The notes under the pieces were generated by a model. That model saw only the letters and a list, made by a program, of their open reading frames with translations, ran no database searches and was not told the DNA's origin. Of a DNA stretch of 43,263 bases, positions 1 to 11,400 are shown piece by piece. Origin of the DNA: CAZJHX01 sp964545715 (lineage in GTDB: Bacteria > Myxococcota_A > UBA9042 > GCA-2863065); contig CAZJHX010000091.1 of the NCBI GenBank assembly GCA_964545715.1, forward strand, positions 1-43,263, given 5' to 3'. A program made the position numbers and the translations under genes. Each line of letters begins with the position of its first letter. Position 1 is the stretch's first letter.

Positions 1-2
1 CC

Positions 3-460
3 GGCCCCCGCCCGCGCCCCCCCCCCGGCCCCGGGGGGGGGCGCCCCCCCCCCGGGGGGGCGCCCACCCCCCCCCCCCCCCCGCCCCCGCGACGTCCGCC
101 GCCGCCGCCCAAAGCCGCCGCTCCGGCTCCCAAGCCGGCTGCGGAGCCGCCAAAGAAGGGCATCGTGGTCGAGCCCGCCGGGCCGTCGCCGGACGAGTAC
201 AAGAAGGCCAAGAAGCCGGCCAAAAAGGTCGCAAAGAAGGCCGACAAGAAGAAGGCCGACAAGAAGCCGGTCGCAAAGAAGGCCGACAAGAAGCCGGCCA
301 AAAAGGTCGCGAAGAAGACCGACAAGAAGAAGAAGGCCGACAAGAAGCCCGCGCCGGACTTCAGCAAGATGAAGAAAGCCGAGCTTCAAAAGGCGCTCAA
401 AGACAAGGGCGTCAAGTACCCCTCCAAGGCGACCAAGGCGCAGCTGCTCGAGCTGCTTAA

Positions 461-464
<4 letters not shown>
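3..464 (+). CDS. Lysine-rich histone H1-like protein with C-terminal SAP-like motif (5' partial)
   Basis: The readable part is a Pro/Ala/Lys-rich segment followed by tandem KKPAKK / KKADKK blocks and a ~33-residue C-terminal helical motif (DFSKMKKAELQKALKDKG...ATKAQLLELLK) that resembles a SAP/HeH nucleic-acid-binding domain. A GTG at 165 could start a 99-aa protein. However, the frame stays open upstream to the window edge with the same Pro/Ala/Lys bias, so the gene probably begins outside the window. The first ~90 bases are almost only C and G and cannot be trusted. The composition suggests DNA or RNA binding, like bacterial H1-type proteins; that is inference from composition plus the SAP-like tail. 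Its stop overlaps the start of the transporter gene by four bases (GTGA), which implies co-translation. Confidence 0.6.
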
Positions 465-2191
<1,727 letters not shown>

Positions 2192-2192
2192 C

Positions 2193-3140
2193 ATGAAGCA
2201 CTTGGGACCCATTCTAGTCACCGTCGGCTGCGCGCTGGCCGCAGCCTACGGCGCTCGAAATACCACCGACGTCATGGACCGTCTCAAAGCGGAGGGCCAC
2301 GCCAAGCTCACCGCCAAAGCCGAAACCAAGGCGTTCGAGGCGTACTGCAAAGCCCGAACAGACGCCGAGCTGGCGATCGCGGACGGCTGCCCCGATCCGG
2401 ACAAGAAGGACGAGGAGAAGAAGGCGCCGCAGCCGGATGAAAAGGCCGAGGCGCCTACCGCCAACGAGTTGATCTCTCAAGGACGAGCGGAGCTGGCGGC
2501 CCTGGCCGTTGTGCCTGACGGGCTCTCCAAAGAGGTCGCTGAGGCGCGCGACGCATGGCTCAAGGCCAAGGAGGCCGCGCTGGGGCCGGGCGTCATCGCC
2601 AAGACCCTGCCCGAGGCGCCCACCGGCACCGCGCGACTGAAGCGGTGGGCCGGCGAGAACGGCCTCCCGACCGTCATCGGCCTGGTGCTCGTCGTCGTCG
2701 GGTCACTGCTGACCCGAAAGGCGATGTTCGCCGAGGCGACCTCCGACGCCCCCACGGAGCCGGGCGGCGCTGCACCACGGGACTTCGGCGAGATGCTCCG
2801 CGACCTCAAGAGCCAGGTCGACACGCTGGCCGGGGACATGGACCCCGCGACGACCCCGGACGTCGGCGCCATGACCGTGATCAAGGACCGACTGCAGGTT
2901 ATTCAATTCGACACGGTCGAGCCCCTGATCGAGGCCCGCACCCGCGTCCAGGCGCGCTTCGGCATCGCCGGCTTCGCCGCCATCTACGGCCCACTTGCCG
3001 GCGGCGAGCGCAGCCTCAACCGCACCTGGTCGGCCCTGGTGGACGAGCACTGGCCCGAGGCCTGCCGCAGCATCGCGTTTGGGCAGACCCAGCTCGACGC
3101 CGCCATCGCTGAGCTCGAGCAGCAGGTCAGCGCCGCCTGA
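2193..3140 (+). CDS. Membrane protein of unknown function, co-operonic with the OPT transporter
   Basis: The 315-aa product is not recognised. It has an N-terminal hydrophobic segment (residues 5-20) that may be a membrane anchor or signal sequence. An Asp/Glu/Lys/Pro-rich region follows at about 65-90, then helical sequence, a second clear transmembrane helix at about 157-174 (VIGLVLVVVGSLL), and a soluble helical C-terminal domain (195-315). With two membrane segments, residues 21-156 would lie outside the membrane as one domain, and the C-terminal domain would be on the same side as the N-terminus. The ATG lies one base after the transporter stop, so a role linked to the transporter is plausible but unproven. 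It ends 7 bp from the convergent lipoprotein gene. Confidence 0.75.
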   Translation: MKHLGPILVTVGCALAAAYGARNTTDVMDRLKAEGHAKLTAKAETKAFEAYCKARTDAELAIADGCPDPDKKDEEKKAPQPDEKAEAPTANELISQGRAELAALAVVPDGLSKEVAEARDAWLKAKEAALGPGVIAKTLPEAPTGTARLKRWAGENGLPTVIGLVLVVVGSLLTRKAMFAEATSDAPTEPGGAAPRDFGEMLRDLKSQVDTLAGDMDPATTPDVGAMTVIKDRLQVIQFDTVEPLIEARTRVQARFGIAGFAAIYGPLAGGERSLNRTWSALVDEHWPEACRSIAFGQTQLDAAIAELEQQVSAA

Positions 3141-3147
3141 GCCCGGC

Positions 3148-6100
3148 TCAATGCGCGCTGTAGTTCCAAAGCGCTTCGGCGCGAATCCGGGTCGCCCGGC
3201 TGTGCCCACATTCGGTCACCCAATAGTGCTCACCGTCCGGGTCCGCCGCGATCGAGGTCACGGTGCGCGGGTGCTTGAAGGCGGTACCGTCTGCGTTTGA
3301 GGGGGCCGCCAGCGCCGTGGTGAAGCCGGGCTGCCCGATGACCCGCGCCGCCGCCATGCCGTTGCTCAGCGAGGCGGTGTCAAACGCCAGAATCCGTCCC
3401 GCTGACGAGTCCGGTACCAGCACGTAGCCGTCCGCCGAGGCCATCGAGGACGTCCACAGACCCGAAAAACGTGTAGCGCTCGGCGACAACGGTGCGTCGT
3501 TGGTCTCGAAGTCATCCTGGCCCAGCACAAACGCCGCGGCGGCGCCGTTGGTCGTGGGTACGCCGTCGTAGACCATCACGCGATCGTAGGTGTCGTCGGC
3601 GATGAACAGGTACGTGCCGTCGTAGTACGCGCCCATCGGACAGGCCGCCCCGACCGCGGTCAGGGCGGCGCTGGACGTCTCGAAGTCGGGCTGTCCGATC
3701 ACGACATCGGCCACCGCGCCGTTGGCGGTGATCGGCAGCGAGAAGATCAGCGAGCGCCGGTTGGCGCAGTCGGAGACCACGAGCTTGTCCACGCCGCCAA
3801 CAGAGATCACGTTCACGCCCTCGGGATCGGAGATTCGGCCCGCGGCGGGCACGAGCGGATCGTTGGCGCCGCTGGTCGTCAGATCCAGGTGCCCGATGAC
3901 ATAGTCCGGCTCCACGCCACTATCGGTCGGGACCTCGTTGTAGACCAGGACGGCGCGGCGACGATACCAGTCGCCGATGTACAGCCGACCCGCAGTATCG
4001 GCCGCCACCCCCTCGGGGATGACGAGGTTGGTCGCGGTGGCCTCCTCACACTCGACCCAGCACGTGGACTCAAAGTCCGGCTGCCCGATCACGGCGATCG
4101 GGCCGTCCTCGACCGTCGTCTTGTCGTATACCAGCGCGCGTCCGTTGTTGCGGTCCGTTACCACCACGTGCGCGTCGGTGGCCGCCACGGTCTTCGCACA
4201 GTCGAAGCCCAGCGGTCCCGGTGTGGTCTTATTCGGATCCCCGGTGTTGAATGCGTCCTGACCATGCAGCGAGACGGCCGTGGTGTCCCCGGTGGGTGCA
4301 GGCTCGAACCGGAGCACCCGGTGGTTGTTCGTGTCCGTCACATAAATGCCGGCGGCGTCACCCGCGACATCGTTGGGAAAGTCGAAGCCGTTGGCGACCG
4401 GCGACGCCTCACCGCGGTTTGCAGCGCCGGACACAAAGTCAGGCTGTCCGAGCACGCCGTCCGCAGGCGCGCCGCTGACGGTCGGCACCGTGTTGTACAC
4501 CAGGAGGCGCCGGTAGGCCCCATCCACGACATACAGGCGATCGGCGATGATCGACGCGCCTTTCGGCCCGCACATGCCGGTCTGCGTGTTTGCGCACACC
4601 TTGGTCTCAAAGGTCGGCTGGCCCACCACAACATCAGCCGGCGTGTTGTCCTCGGTGGGGATCTCGTCCCACAGCAGAACCCGGTTGTTCGCGCGATCTG
4701 CCACGACCAGCCGCGTCCCGTCTGTGAACACCCGATTGGCCACAAAGACCGTCCACGCCTCGGGCGTCGGCAGCCCCGCATTGCCCTCGAAGCCCTCGTA
4801 CGTCAGCTGCCCGATCAGCACGTCCGGCACCGCGCCGTTTGTGGTCGGAACGTCGTTGTAGATCAACAGCCTGTGGTTGCGGTCCGCGATGATGAGCTTG
4901 CCTCCACCCACGGCCACACCGAACGGCTGGTACAGGGTGTCAGCGCTCGGCGCGTCTTGACCGCGATTGCGCAGATTGCTGAAGAAATCGGCCTGACCGA
5001 CGACCACATCGGCCGGGGCGGCGTTCTCGGTCGGCAGCCCGTTCCACAACAGGATCCGATGGTTGCGCCAGTCGGCGACCGCCAGGTTCTCGCCGTCCCA
5101 GCTGGACTGGATCGGGCCGTTCAGCGTCGCTGCCGTAGCGTGCCCCAGCGACTGATTCGCCATGCTGGAGGTCAAGTCCTTCTGGCCCAGAACCACCGCC
5201 GGCTCGCCCGCGATTTCCCCGTCGAAGATCAGCACCCGGTTGTTGTTGTGGTCGTTGAGCACCCACTGTTCGCCTGCCGCGGTGAGATCGCGCGGAGCAA
5301 ACAGCGTGTCGGCCTCGGGGGCCGCGCCATTCGGCGTGAAGCCGGTGAAGTCGGCCTGCCCGATCACCAGCATGTCCAGCAGGCACTGTCCATCGGAGCA
5401 CGATCGCCCCTCCCCACACGGCGTTGCGCTGGGCAGGGGATCGTGGGCGCACAGCACGTCGCCGCACAGATCGGCCGTGCACGGGTTGGCGTCATCGCAG
5501 TCGGCGGGCGCCTCGCTGATGCACTCACCGCACTCCAGGTTGCCGAAGGCGTCGGTACGCATGAGCCAGGCCTCGACATCATCGCCGACCGAGTTGTCGC
5601 CGCCCAGTAGGTAGCCGCCGTCCGCAAGCGGCACGGCCACCCACAGGTATTGGCTGTCCTCGTTTCCGTACTGCCGCTGCCACATCAGGAAGCCGTCACC
5701 GTCCATCCGCAGCAGCGCCCCGGCCCAGCCGCCATCAGCCGTGGACTCCGTGTACATCCCGCCCACATAGCCACCGTCAGGCACGGGTCGGACCTTCCAG
5801 AACAGGTCGCCCTCGGCGCCGCCGTATGTCCGATCCCACAGGACCTCGCCCGACGCGTCGAACCGCACCAGCCAGGCGTCCCAGCCGCCCAGCCCCCGCG
5901 ATCGGGTGCCTCCGGCAGCCACAAAGCCGCCGCTGGGATCGGGCGTCACCGTGTTGATGGCCTCGGACTGGTCGCCGCCAAGCTGCCGCTCCCACATCAG
6001 CGCGCCGGTGCCGTCGACCCGTGCCAGCCAGCCGTTCTGGTTCCGGGCGCCGACGATGATCGCACCACCATCGGGCATCACGGTGAGGTCCGACGGGGCC

Positions 6101-7095
6101 GTCGTCTTGTCACCCAACAGGTTGGAGTCCAACAGATTGCCCGCGGCGTCCGTGCGGATCAGCAGCGCGCGCGCGGACGCGAAGTCCCCCACGGGCCAGG
6201 TCCGACCGACCACCAGGAAGCCGCCGTCCACCGGCTGCGCGTACTTGCCCTCGGAGCGACCCAGCCCAGGATAGAGCCGATCGAAGACCACGTCGCCATT
6301 CTCATCGGTGCGCACCAGCCGCATCACCGGCGTCGCAAACTGGCCGACGCTGCCGACCATGATCAGCCCGCCGTCAAAGACCTCCAGCGAGCCGAGGTGG
6401 TTCTCGACGCCCTCCTCGCCATAGGTCTTCGTCCACAGCACCGCACCAGACGCATCCAACCGCTTCAGCTCAGCGTGCCGACCCGGAAAGAACCCCGCCT
6501 GGGTGAGCAGCAGATACCCATCATCCACGACCTGCAGCCCCCACACAGAGTCCGGCTCAGCCTCCACACCCAAGGTCAGGTCAAACAGCTTGTCCGGGGC
6601 GCCCAGGCACTGGCCACCGTCGCAGGCGCCGCTCAAAGTGCAGGCGTCGCCGTCATCGCAGACCCCCTGCTGGCATGCGCTGCTGTCCGCCACCACGCTC
6701 GTGACGCAGACAAACCCGTCGCAGGTCGCGTCCGTGCGGCTGCCGGCGCATGAGGACACGTCATCGCATGCCGGCGCCACAGCCAGGTCGGCGCAATCCT
6801 CATCCGCGGTGCAGCACGTGCCATTCGGGTCGCTCTCGTCGACCTCGCCGTCGCAGTCGTCGTCGTCGCCGTTGCACACCTCGACTCCAGCGCCCTCCAA
6901 CGGGTCGCAGATCTGCGCCACACCCGCCACACAGTTGTCCACGGCGTGCTCGCAGACACCCGTGCCGCACGTGGTCTGCCCAAGCTCTTCGTCGGTCGTA
7001 CCGTCGCAGTTGTTGTCGACGCCGTCGCACACCTCGTCGGCGGCGCCCTCCAGCGCATCACACTCCTGCACCGTCCCGTCCACGCACCCCGGCAC
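3148..7095 (-). CDS. C-terminal part of giant MopE-repeat/beta-propeller lipoprotein (downstream of two in-frame TGA codons)
   Basis: This open frame of 1315 codons continues, in phase, the reading frame that starts at 8394 and is interrupted only by TGA at 7273-7275 and 7258-7260. The frame is open from 7257 and already encodes a full MopE-type repeat before 7095, so the nominal GTG at 7095 (VPGCVDG inside a repeat) is almost certainly not a true start. Order: two more CDGVDNNCDG-type repeats (to about residue 105), a Cys-rich stretch, a region of about seven propeller blades with WxRxYGG-like delta-60 repeats (about 172-522), a short Cys-rich linker (522-572), then about a dozen NHL-like repeats with recurrent VIGQPDF and NNRVL motifs to the end. 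The likely role is cell-surface binding or adhesion; no catalytic motif is seen. If the TGAs are true stops, this part has no signal peptide. Confidence 0.8.
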   Translation of the reverse strand: MPGCVDGTVQECDALEGAADEVCDGVDNNCDGTTDEELGQTTCGTGVCEHAVDNCVAGVAQICDPLEGAGVEVCNGDDDDCDGEVDESDPNGTCCTADEDCADLAVAPACDDVSSCAGSRTDATCDGFVCVTSVVADSSACQQGVCDDGDACTLSGACDGGQCLGAPDKLFDLTLGVEAEPDSVWGLQVVDDGYLLLTQAGFFPGRHAELKRLDASGAVLWTKTYGEEGVENHLGSLEVFDGGLIMVGSVGQFATPVMRLVRTDENGDVVFDRLYPGLGRSEGKYAQPVDGGFLVVGRTWPVGDFASARALLIRTDAAGNLLDSNLLGDKTTAPSDLTVMPDGGAIIVGARNQNGWLARVDGTGALMWERQLGGDQSEAINTVTPDPSGGFVAAGGTRSRGLGGWDAWLVRFDASGEVLWDRTYGGAEGDLFWKVRPVPDGGYVGGMYTESTADGGWAGALLRMDGDGFLMWQRQYGNEDSQYLWVAVPLADGGYLLGGDNSVGDDVEAWLMRTDAFGNLECGECISEAPADCDDANPCTADLCGDVLCAHDPLPSATPCGEGRSCSDGQCLLDMLVIGQADFTGFTPNGAAPEADTLFAPRDLTAAGEQWVLNDHNNNRVLIFDGEIAGEPAVVLGQKDLTSSMANQSLGHATAATLNGPIQSSWDGENLAVADWRNHRILLWNGLPTENAAPADVVVGQADFFSNLRNRGQDAPSADTLYQPFGVAVGGGKLIIADRNHRLLIYNDVPTTNGAVPDVLIGQLTYEGFEGNAGLPTPEAWTVFVANRVFTDGTRLVVADRANNRVLLWDEIPTEDNTPADVVVGQPTFETKVCANTQTGMCGPKGASIIADRLYVVDGAYRRLLVYNTVPTVSGAPADGVLGQPDFVSGAANRGEASPVANGFDFPNDVAGDAAGIYVTDTNNHRVLRFEPAPTGDTTAVSLHGQDAFNTGDPNKTTPGPLGFDCAKTVAATDAHVVVTDRNNGRALVYDKTTVEDGPIAVIGQPDFESTCWVECEEATATNLVIPEGVAADTAGRLYIGDWYRRRAVLVYNEVPTDSGVEPDYVIGHLDLTTSGANDPLVPAAGRISDPEGVNVISVGGVDKLVVSDCANRRSLIFSLPITANGAVADVVIGQPDFETSSAALTAVGAACPMGAYYDGTYLFIADDTYDRVMVYDGVPTTNGAAAAFVLGQDDFETNDAPLSPSATRFSGLWTSSMASADGYVLVPDSSAGRILAFDTASLSNGMAAARVIGQPGFTTALAAPSNADGTAFKHPRTVTSIAADPDGEHYWVTECGHSRATRIRAEALWNYSAH

Positions 7096-8250
7096 GGTGT
7101 GCTCACACGCGCCCAGACCACATGTCAGGGCCGCCAGCCCGTCGTCGACCAGGCCGTCGCAGTCGTTGTCCAGGCCGTCGCACAGCTCATCGACGCTGCC
7201 CTCCAGCGCATCACACGGCTGGACCGCACCGTCCGTACAGTTGTCGACCGTATGCTCTCACTCGCCCAGCCCTCAGGTCGTCGCGGCCAGCGCGTCGTCC
7301 TTCTGGCCGTCGCAGTCGTTGTCCAGCCCGTCACACAGCTCCGGAGCGGCGCCCAGATAGGGATTGCACAGCTGCGCCACCGATGCCTCACAGTTGGCCA
7401 CCTCGTTTGCGCATTCCCCCAGCCCGCACGCCGTCGTGCCCAGCTCCTCGTCCGTCTCGCCGTCGCAGTCGTTGTCGACACCGTCGCAGAGCTCGTCGCC
7501 GGCGCCCTCCAGCGCGTCACACCCGTTCGGCTCCCCGTCCACGCAGGCCGCCACGGTGTGCTCACAAGCCCCCAGACCACACGTGATGTCCGGCAGCGCC
7601 TGGTCCACCTCGCCGTCGCAGTCGTTGTCCAGCCCGTCACAGACGTCGTCGGCCTGGCCCTGCAGCGGATCACACGTCTGGACCTCCCCGTCGAGACAGT
7701 TATCCACCGTATGCAGGCACTCACCCAGACCGCAGGTGGTCTCGCCCAGCCCCTCGTCCACCACGCCGTCGCAGTTGTTGTCCACGCCGTCGCACGTCTC
7801 GGGCGCCGCCCCCGCAAACGGGTCGCAGAACGCCGGCGCGCCGTCCACGCACGTGTCGACCGTGTGCTCGCACGCGCCCACCCCGCACTGCACGCTGGTG
7901 ATGTCCTCGTCCACCGTACCGTCGCAGTCGTTGTCCAGCCCGTCGCACACCTCGTCGCCGGCGCCCTGGGTCGGATCGCAGACCTGCTCCACGCCGCCGA
8001 CGCACGCCGCCACCGTGTGCACGCAGACACCCAGCCCGCAGCTCAGCGTGGCCAGCTCCTCGTCGATCTGACCATCGCAGTCGTTGTCCAGCCCGTCGCA
8101 GACTTCGGCCGTGGCCCCGTCGAACGGGTCACAGACCTGCTGTCCACCACTGCACGCCGCCTCGTGCGCGCACGCCCCAACGCCGCACTGCAACGCCGCG
8201 ATGCCCTCGTCGATCTCGTCGTCGCAGTCGTTGTCCAGCCCGTCACACAG
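6848..8250 (-). repeat. Ten tandem ~138-bp coding repeats (MopE-type CDGxDNDCDG units)
   Basis: The CDG[LV]DN[DN]CDG core recurs about every 46 codons, ten times, from about 8250 down to 6848. The last unit is divergent (CNGDDDDCDG). The DNA copies are similar but not identical, with synonymous changes, so this is a diverged protein repeat and not a recent DNA amplification. The TGA pair sits between the seventh and eighth cores. Confidence 0.85.
7258..7275 (-). other. Two in-frame TGA codons at conserved cysteine positions of a MopE repeat
   Basis: On the coding strand the sequence reads ACC TGA GGG CTG GGC GAG TGA GAG CAT ACG. Sibling repeats of the same protein have the form TCGLGxCxHTV, with TGC or TGT at both places. 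Each TGA therefore differs from TGC by one base (C to A), and the reading frame is open on both sides. Candidate explanations are selenocysteine insertion, a double nonsense mutation, or a consensus error; both changes read CGCA to CTCA on the + strand. The only hairpin close downstream is a weak 4-bp one (GGAC at 7231-7234 with GTCC at 7221-7224), which is not a convincing SECIS. Confidence 0.75.
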
Positions 8251-8394
8251 CTCAACGGTCGGCGCGCACACAGCCCCCGTGACCTCCGCCCCATCGACGG
8301 CCGTATCCGCGCAGCCCATGGCCGTGATCAGAACGAGACAGACCAGCAGCGCCAGGCACGCACTGCGTCCAGAGAGAAACCGATTTGTGATCAT
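7273..8394 (-). CDS. N-terminal part of giant MopE-repeat lipoprotein (signal peptide plus seven metal-binding-type repeats)
   Basis: 373 codons lead up to the first in-frame TGA. The N-terminus is a lipoprotein signal peptide (hydrophobic stretch 11-26, lipobox-like TAMGC with Cys28). Seven tandem repeats of about 46 residues follow, each with CDGxDNDCDGxxDE, then CGxGxCxHTVxxC and QxCDP: six cysteines and an acidic loop. This matches the putative metal-binding MopE family repeat, where the Asp-rich loop is thought to bind Ca or Cu. The ATG at 8394 is preceded by AGGA. The next codons after the TGA pair continue the same repeats, so the real gene is probably 3148-8394 (about 1748 aa). It lies 54 bp downstream of another lipoprotein gene on the same strand. 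Confidence 0.85.
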   Translation of the reverse strand: MITNRFLSGRSACLALLVCLVLITAMGCADTAVDGAEVTGAVCAPTVELCDGLDNDCDDEIDEGIAALQCGVGACAHEAACSGGQQVCDPFDGATAEVCDGLDNDCDGQIDEELATLSCGLGVCVHTVAACVGGVEQVCDPTQGAGDEVCDGLDNDCDGTVDEDITSVQCGVGACEHTVDTCVDGAPAFCDPFAGAAPETCDGVDNNCDGVVDEGLGETTCGLGECLHTVDNCLDGEVQTCDPLQGQADDVCDGLDNDCDGEVDQALPDITCGLGACEHTVAACVDGEPNGCDALEGAGDELCDGVDNDCDGETDEELGTTACGLGECANEVANCEASVAQLCNPYLGAAPELCDGLDNDCDGQKDDALAATT

Positions 8395-8404
8395 GTCCTA
8401 GATG

Positions 8405-8424
8405 TTCCGCGACCAAGCGCGGAA
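8405..8424 (-). terminator. Perfect 7-bp hairpin between the two lipoprotein genes
   Basis: TTCCGCG (8405-8411) and CGCGGAA (8418-8424) form a 7-bp GC-rich stem with loop ACCAAG, in the 54-bp gap between the stop of the 1586-aa gene and the start of the MopE-repeat gene. No T-tract follows, so it could be an attenuator, an mRNA-stabilising hairpin or a weak terminator. Confidence 0.4.
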
Positions 8425-8448
8425 GATCAAACGGGAGGTCTCAAGCTC

Positions 8449-11400
8449 TCAGCCGCCCGACGGGCAGTCCGAGTCGTCCTGGTCGCCGCAGGTGGCCGGA
8501 CAGCAGCCGTCACCGCTCACGCACTCGACGATGTCCGTGTATACACACTCGACACCGCACAGCTCGCCGGTCAGCTCGCCGGCTTTGCACGTCTCGGTGG
8601 GAATGCACTCGGTCGGGCAGTCGCCGTCGCACAGCTCGCCGGTCTCCGGCACGTCGTTGCCGCACACGGGCGCGCAGTCGTCGTCGTTGTTGGCGTTGCA
8701 GCCGTCCGCGCAGCAGCCATCCGCCTCGCACACGTCGATCTGCGTAATCACGCACTCGGTCAGGCACCCCTCGCCGGTCAGCGTCGCGATGCCGCACGCG
8801 TCCTCAGTCGTGCACTCAGTCGGGCAGTCCCCGTCGCAGACCTCGCCGCTCTCCAGCTCACCGTTGCCGCACTCGGGGGCGCAGTCGTTGTCGTTATTGG
8901 CGTTGCAGTCCGCGTTGCAGCAGCCGTCGCCGTCGTTGCAGGTCTCGACCAGCCCGCAGTCGATCGCGGTCGCGATCTGCAGGTCATAGCTGTTGCTCGC
9001 GCCCGACAGGCCGTTGACCCGCAGGAAGTACGACGCCGTGGTCTCGGCCTTGAACTTCAGCTCCTCGCCGTCATTGGTCTGGAAGGCCTTTACGATCGGC
9101 TTGTTGAAGTTCTCCGCCGAGTACAGACGCAGATCCAGGTCGCCCGTCTCGTTGATGAAATAGGCGGTGGCGGTGATCGTCTCACCCGCGATCAGCGCGA
9201 TGCTGTACCAGTCCAGGTCGTAGGGGCACACCTGCAGGCCGTCGTACAGCCCCGGCGTCAGCTCCGGCGCCAGGATCGGCAGCGGGTTCGGCTCCTGACC
9301 ATCGTCTACGCAGATCTTCAGAATCTTGTACGGCGCTGAGTGGTCGTTGTTGCCCTCGTTGGACTCCTCGACCTGCTCGTCGTGGTCCGCCATCACGTAC
9401 AGGTTGTAGTCGCCCGGCGGCGTGTCGAACGGCACCGTGAACTTCTCCTGCACCAGCAGGCTCTCGCCCCCGGCCAGGGTTGCGCCCACCGGGGCCTCGT
9501 GCACCAGCACCGCGTTCTCGTCCAGCTCGTCGGCCTGAGACATGTAGACGCCGAAGTTCACGGTCTCGACGGTGTCCAGGCACTGGTTGATGATCTCAAA
9601 GCCGACGATGTCGTCCTCACCCTGGTACGCCTCGCCCGCGACCGGCTCCACGGTCAGCACCTGCAGGTCCACGCCCGCGATGCCGTCGAAGAAGATCGTG
9701 TAGTCGAAGTTGGTCACCTTGGTGTTGGTCGTCTTGGGCTCGACCTTGATCCAGTAGGTGGCTGGCGCGTCACCCGAGGTCACCGACGTGGACCCGTTGC
9801 CCGTCAGCTTCAGCAGCTCTTTGGCCTCGGGGTTGGCGTACACCAGCAGACGCAGCTTGGAGCCCTCGTTGCTCAGCGTCAGGTCGACCGTGGTCTCCGC
9901 CGGCAGGTCGAACGTCAGCCAGTCCTTGTCCTTGCGGCACATCGTCATCTGCTTGAGACCGCAGCCGACCCCCGCCGCATGGGCGTAGTCGTTGTTGGTC
10001 TCGTACTGGTCGGTGGCGCACTGATCGGCCGTGTCGCCGTCCGCGATGACGATGTCCAGATCGTACAGATACGGCTTCCACTTGCTCTTCTTGGGGTTGT
10101 ACACGCGCAGGTAGTACGTGCCCGGATCCCACGTCCAAGGCAGCTCCACGTCGGTGGACTTGGACTTGGTCCCCTCATCCAGCACCGCGATGCCGTTGGG
10201 GTCGATCAGCTGGATGTACAGGAAGCCCTTGGAGCTCTTGTAATCGTACGTGATGGTCGCCGTGATCCGGTCGCCCTCGGCCAGGTCGATCTTGTACCAA
10301 TCGTCCAGATCGGGACACACGCCAAGGCCGAGGTGCGTCTGACTCTCGCTGACCAGCGGGCTCGCGTCGCCGATGGTGTTGTTGGGCTCAAAGACCTCCA
10401 GGTCATCGACACACGGGTTGTTGCCGTCGATCTGGATAGGCGCCGAGACGCCCACGTTGTTGGTCTCGTCCTCTTCCTCGATCACCTCGCCCGAGTCCAC
10501 CTGCAGAATCACGTTGTAGGTGCCGCCCGGGATATCCGTGGGCAGGATCAGCGCATCGTCGCGTTGCACCGTGGACGTCGGCTCATGACCAGTCAGGCTG
10601 ACCGTGCCGACCTCGATGTCCTCTTCGCCCAGCGTCTCGTCCGTCGACATGAAGACCTTCACATCAAAGGCGCCCGCGGGGGTCTTGCCCAGGTTGATCA
10701 GCTTCCAGTTCAAGTACAGCGCACCGCCCGAGAACGTCTCAGCAGGCGCGGCCTTCACCTTGGCCGGGAAGAGGTCGATGCCTTCGACGGGCGGCTTGAA
10801 CTGCACGTTGACGCTGTAGTGCGCCTCGTTGCCCTTCTTCTTGGGCTTCACGCGCAGGTAGTAGTAGGCCTCGGCCGGCACGACAAACGCCAGCACCTGG
10901 TCGCTGGGTCCTGTCTTGGCGCTGGTGTCCGCGATGAGCTCATCGGGACCGTACAGGTCGACATCCAAATCCCACGGCACGTCTTCCAGGCTCAGCGTCG
11001 CCTCGGCCGTCACGTCCACGACCAGCGTGTTACCCACGGGCACCTTGATCTGGTACCAGTCGTCGTCGTTGCAGCCGCCCAGGCCCTCTGTCAGCCCCTC
11101 GGGCAGCTCCTGCGCCAGCTCCAGGGTGCCGTTGGGCTCGAAGTCGTCTTCGAAGCACCCGCCCTGCGGCGAGATAACCGTCAGCTGCGACGACGCGAAC
11201 GCGCTGTTGTTGCCCTTCTGAGTGTCGCTGCCCAGCGTGTTGGCGCAGTCCGCCAGCACGCCGATGTTGTAGGTGCCAATCGTGTGATGCAGCGCCAACG
11301 GCAGGGTGTATTTGTCGGTCGGGACCGGCGAGACCTCGGTGTTGCCCTCGATCGCGTCCTCGATGCGCTTGCCCAGCACGATGTCCTTGCCGGAGTTGAC

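Noticed and set aside
7200..7257. SECIS element after the second TGA
   Set aside because: Only a weak 4-bp GGAC/GTCC stem and a 5-bp CCAGC/GCUGG stem were found. Neither has a typical loop or distance, and parts of the sequence are dictated by the repeat codons.
6848..8250. CRISPR-like regular repeats
   Set aside because: The ~138-bp period is the codon pattern of MopE-type protein repeats with synonymous differences; there are no identical short repeats with unique spacers.
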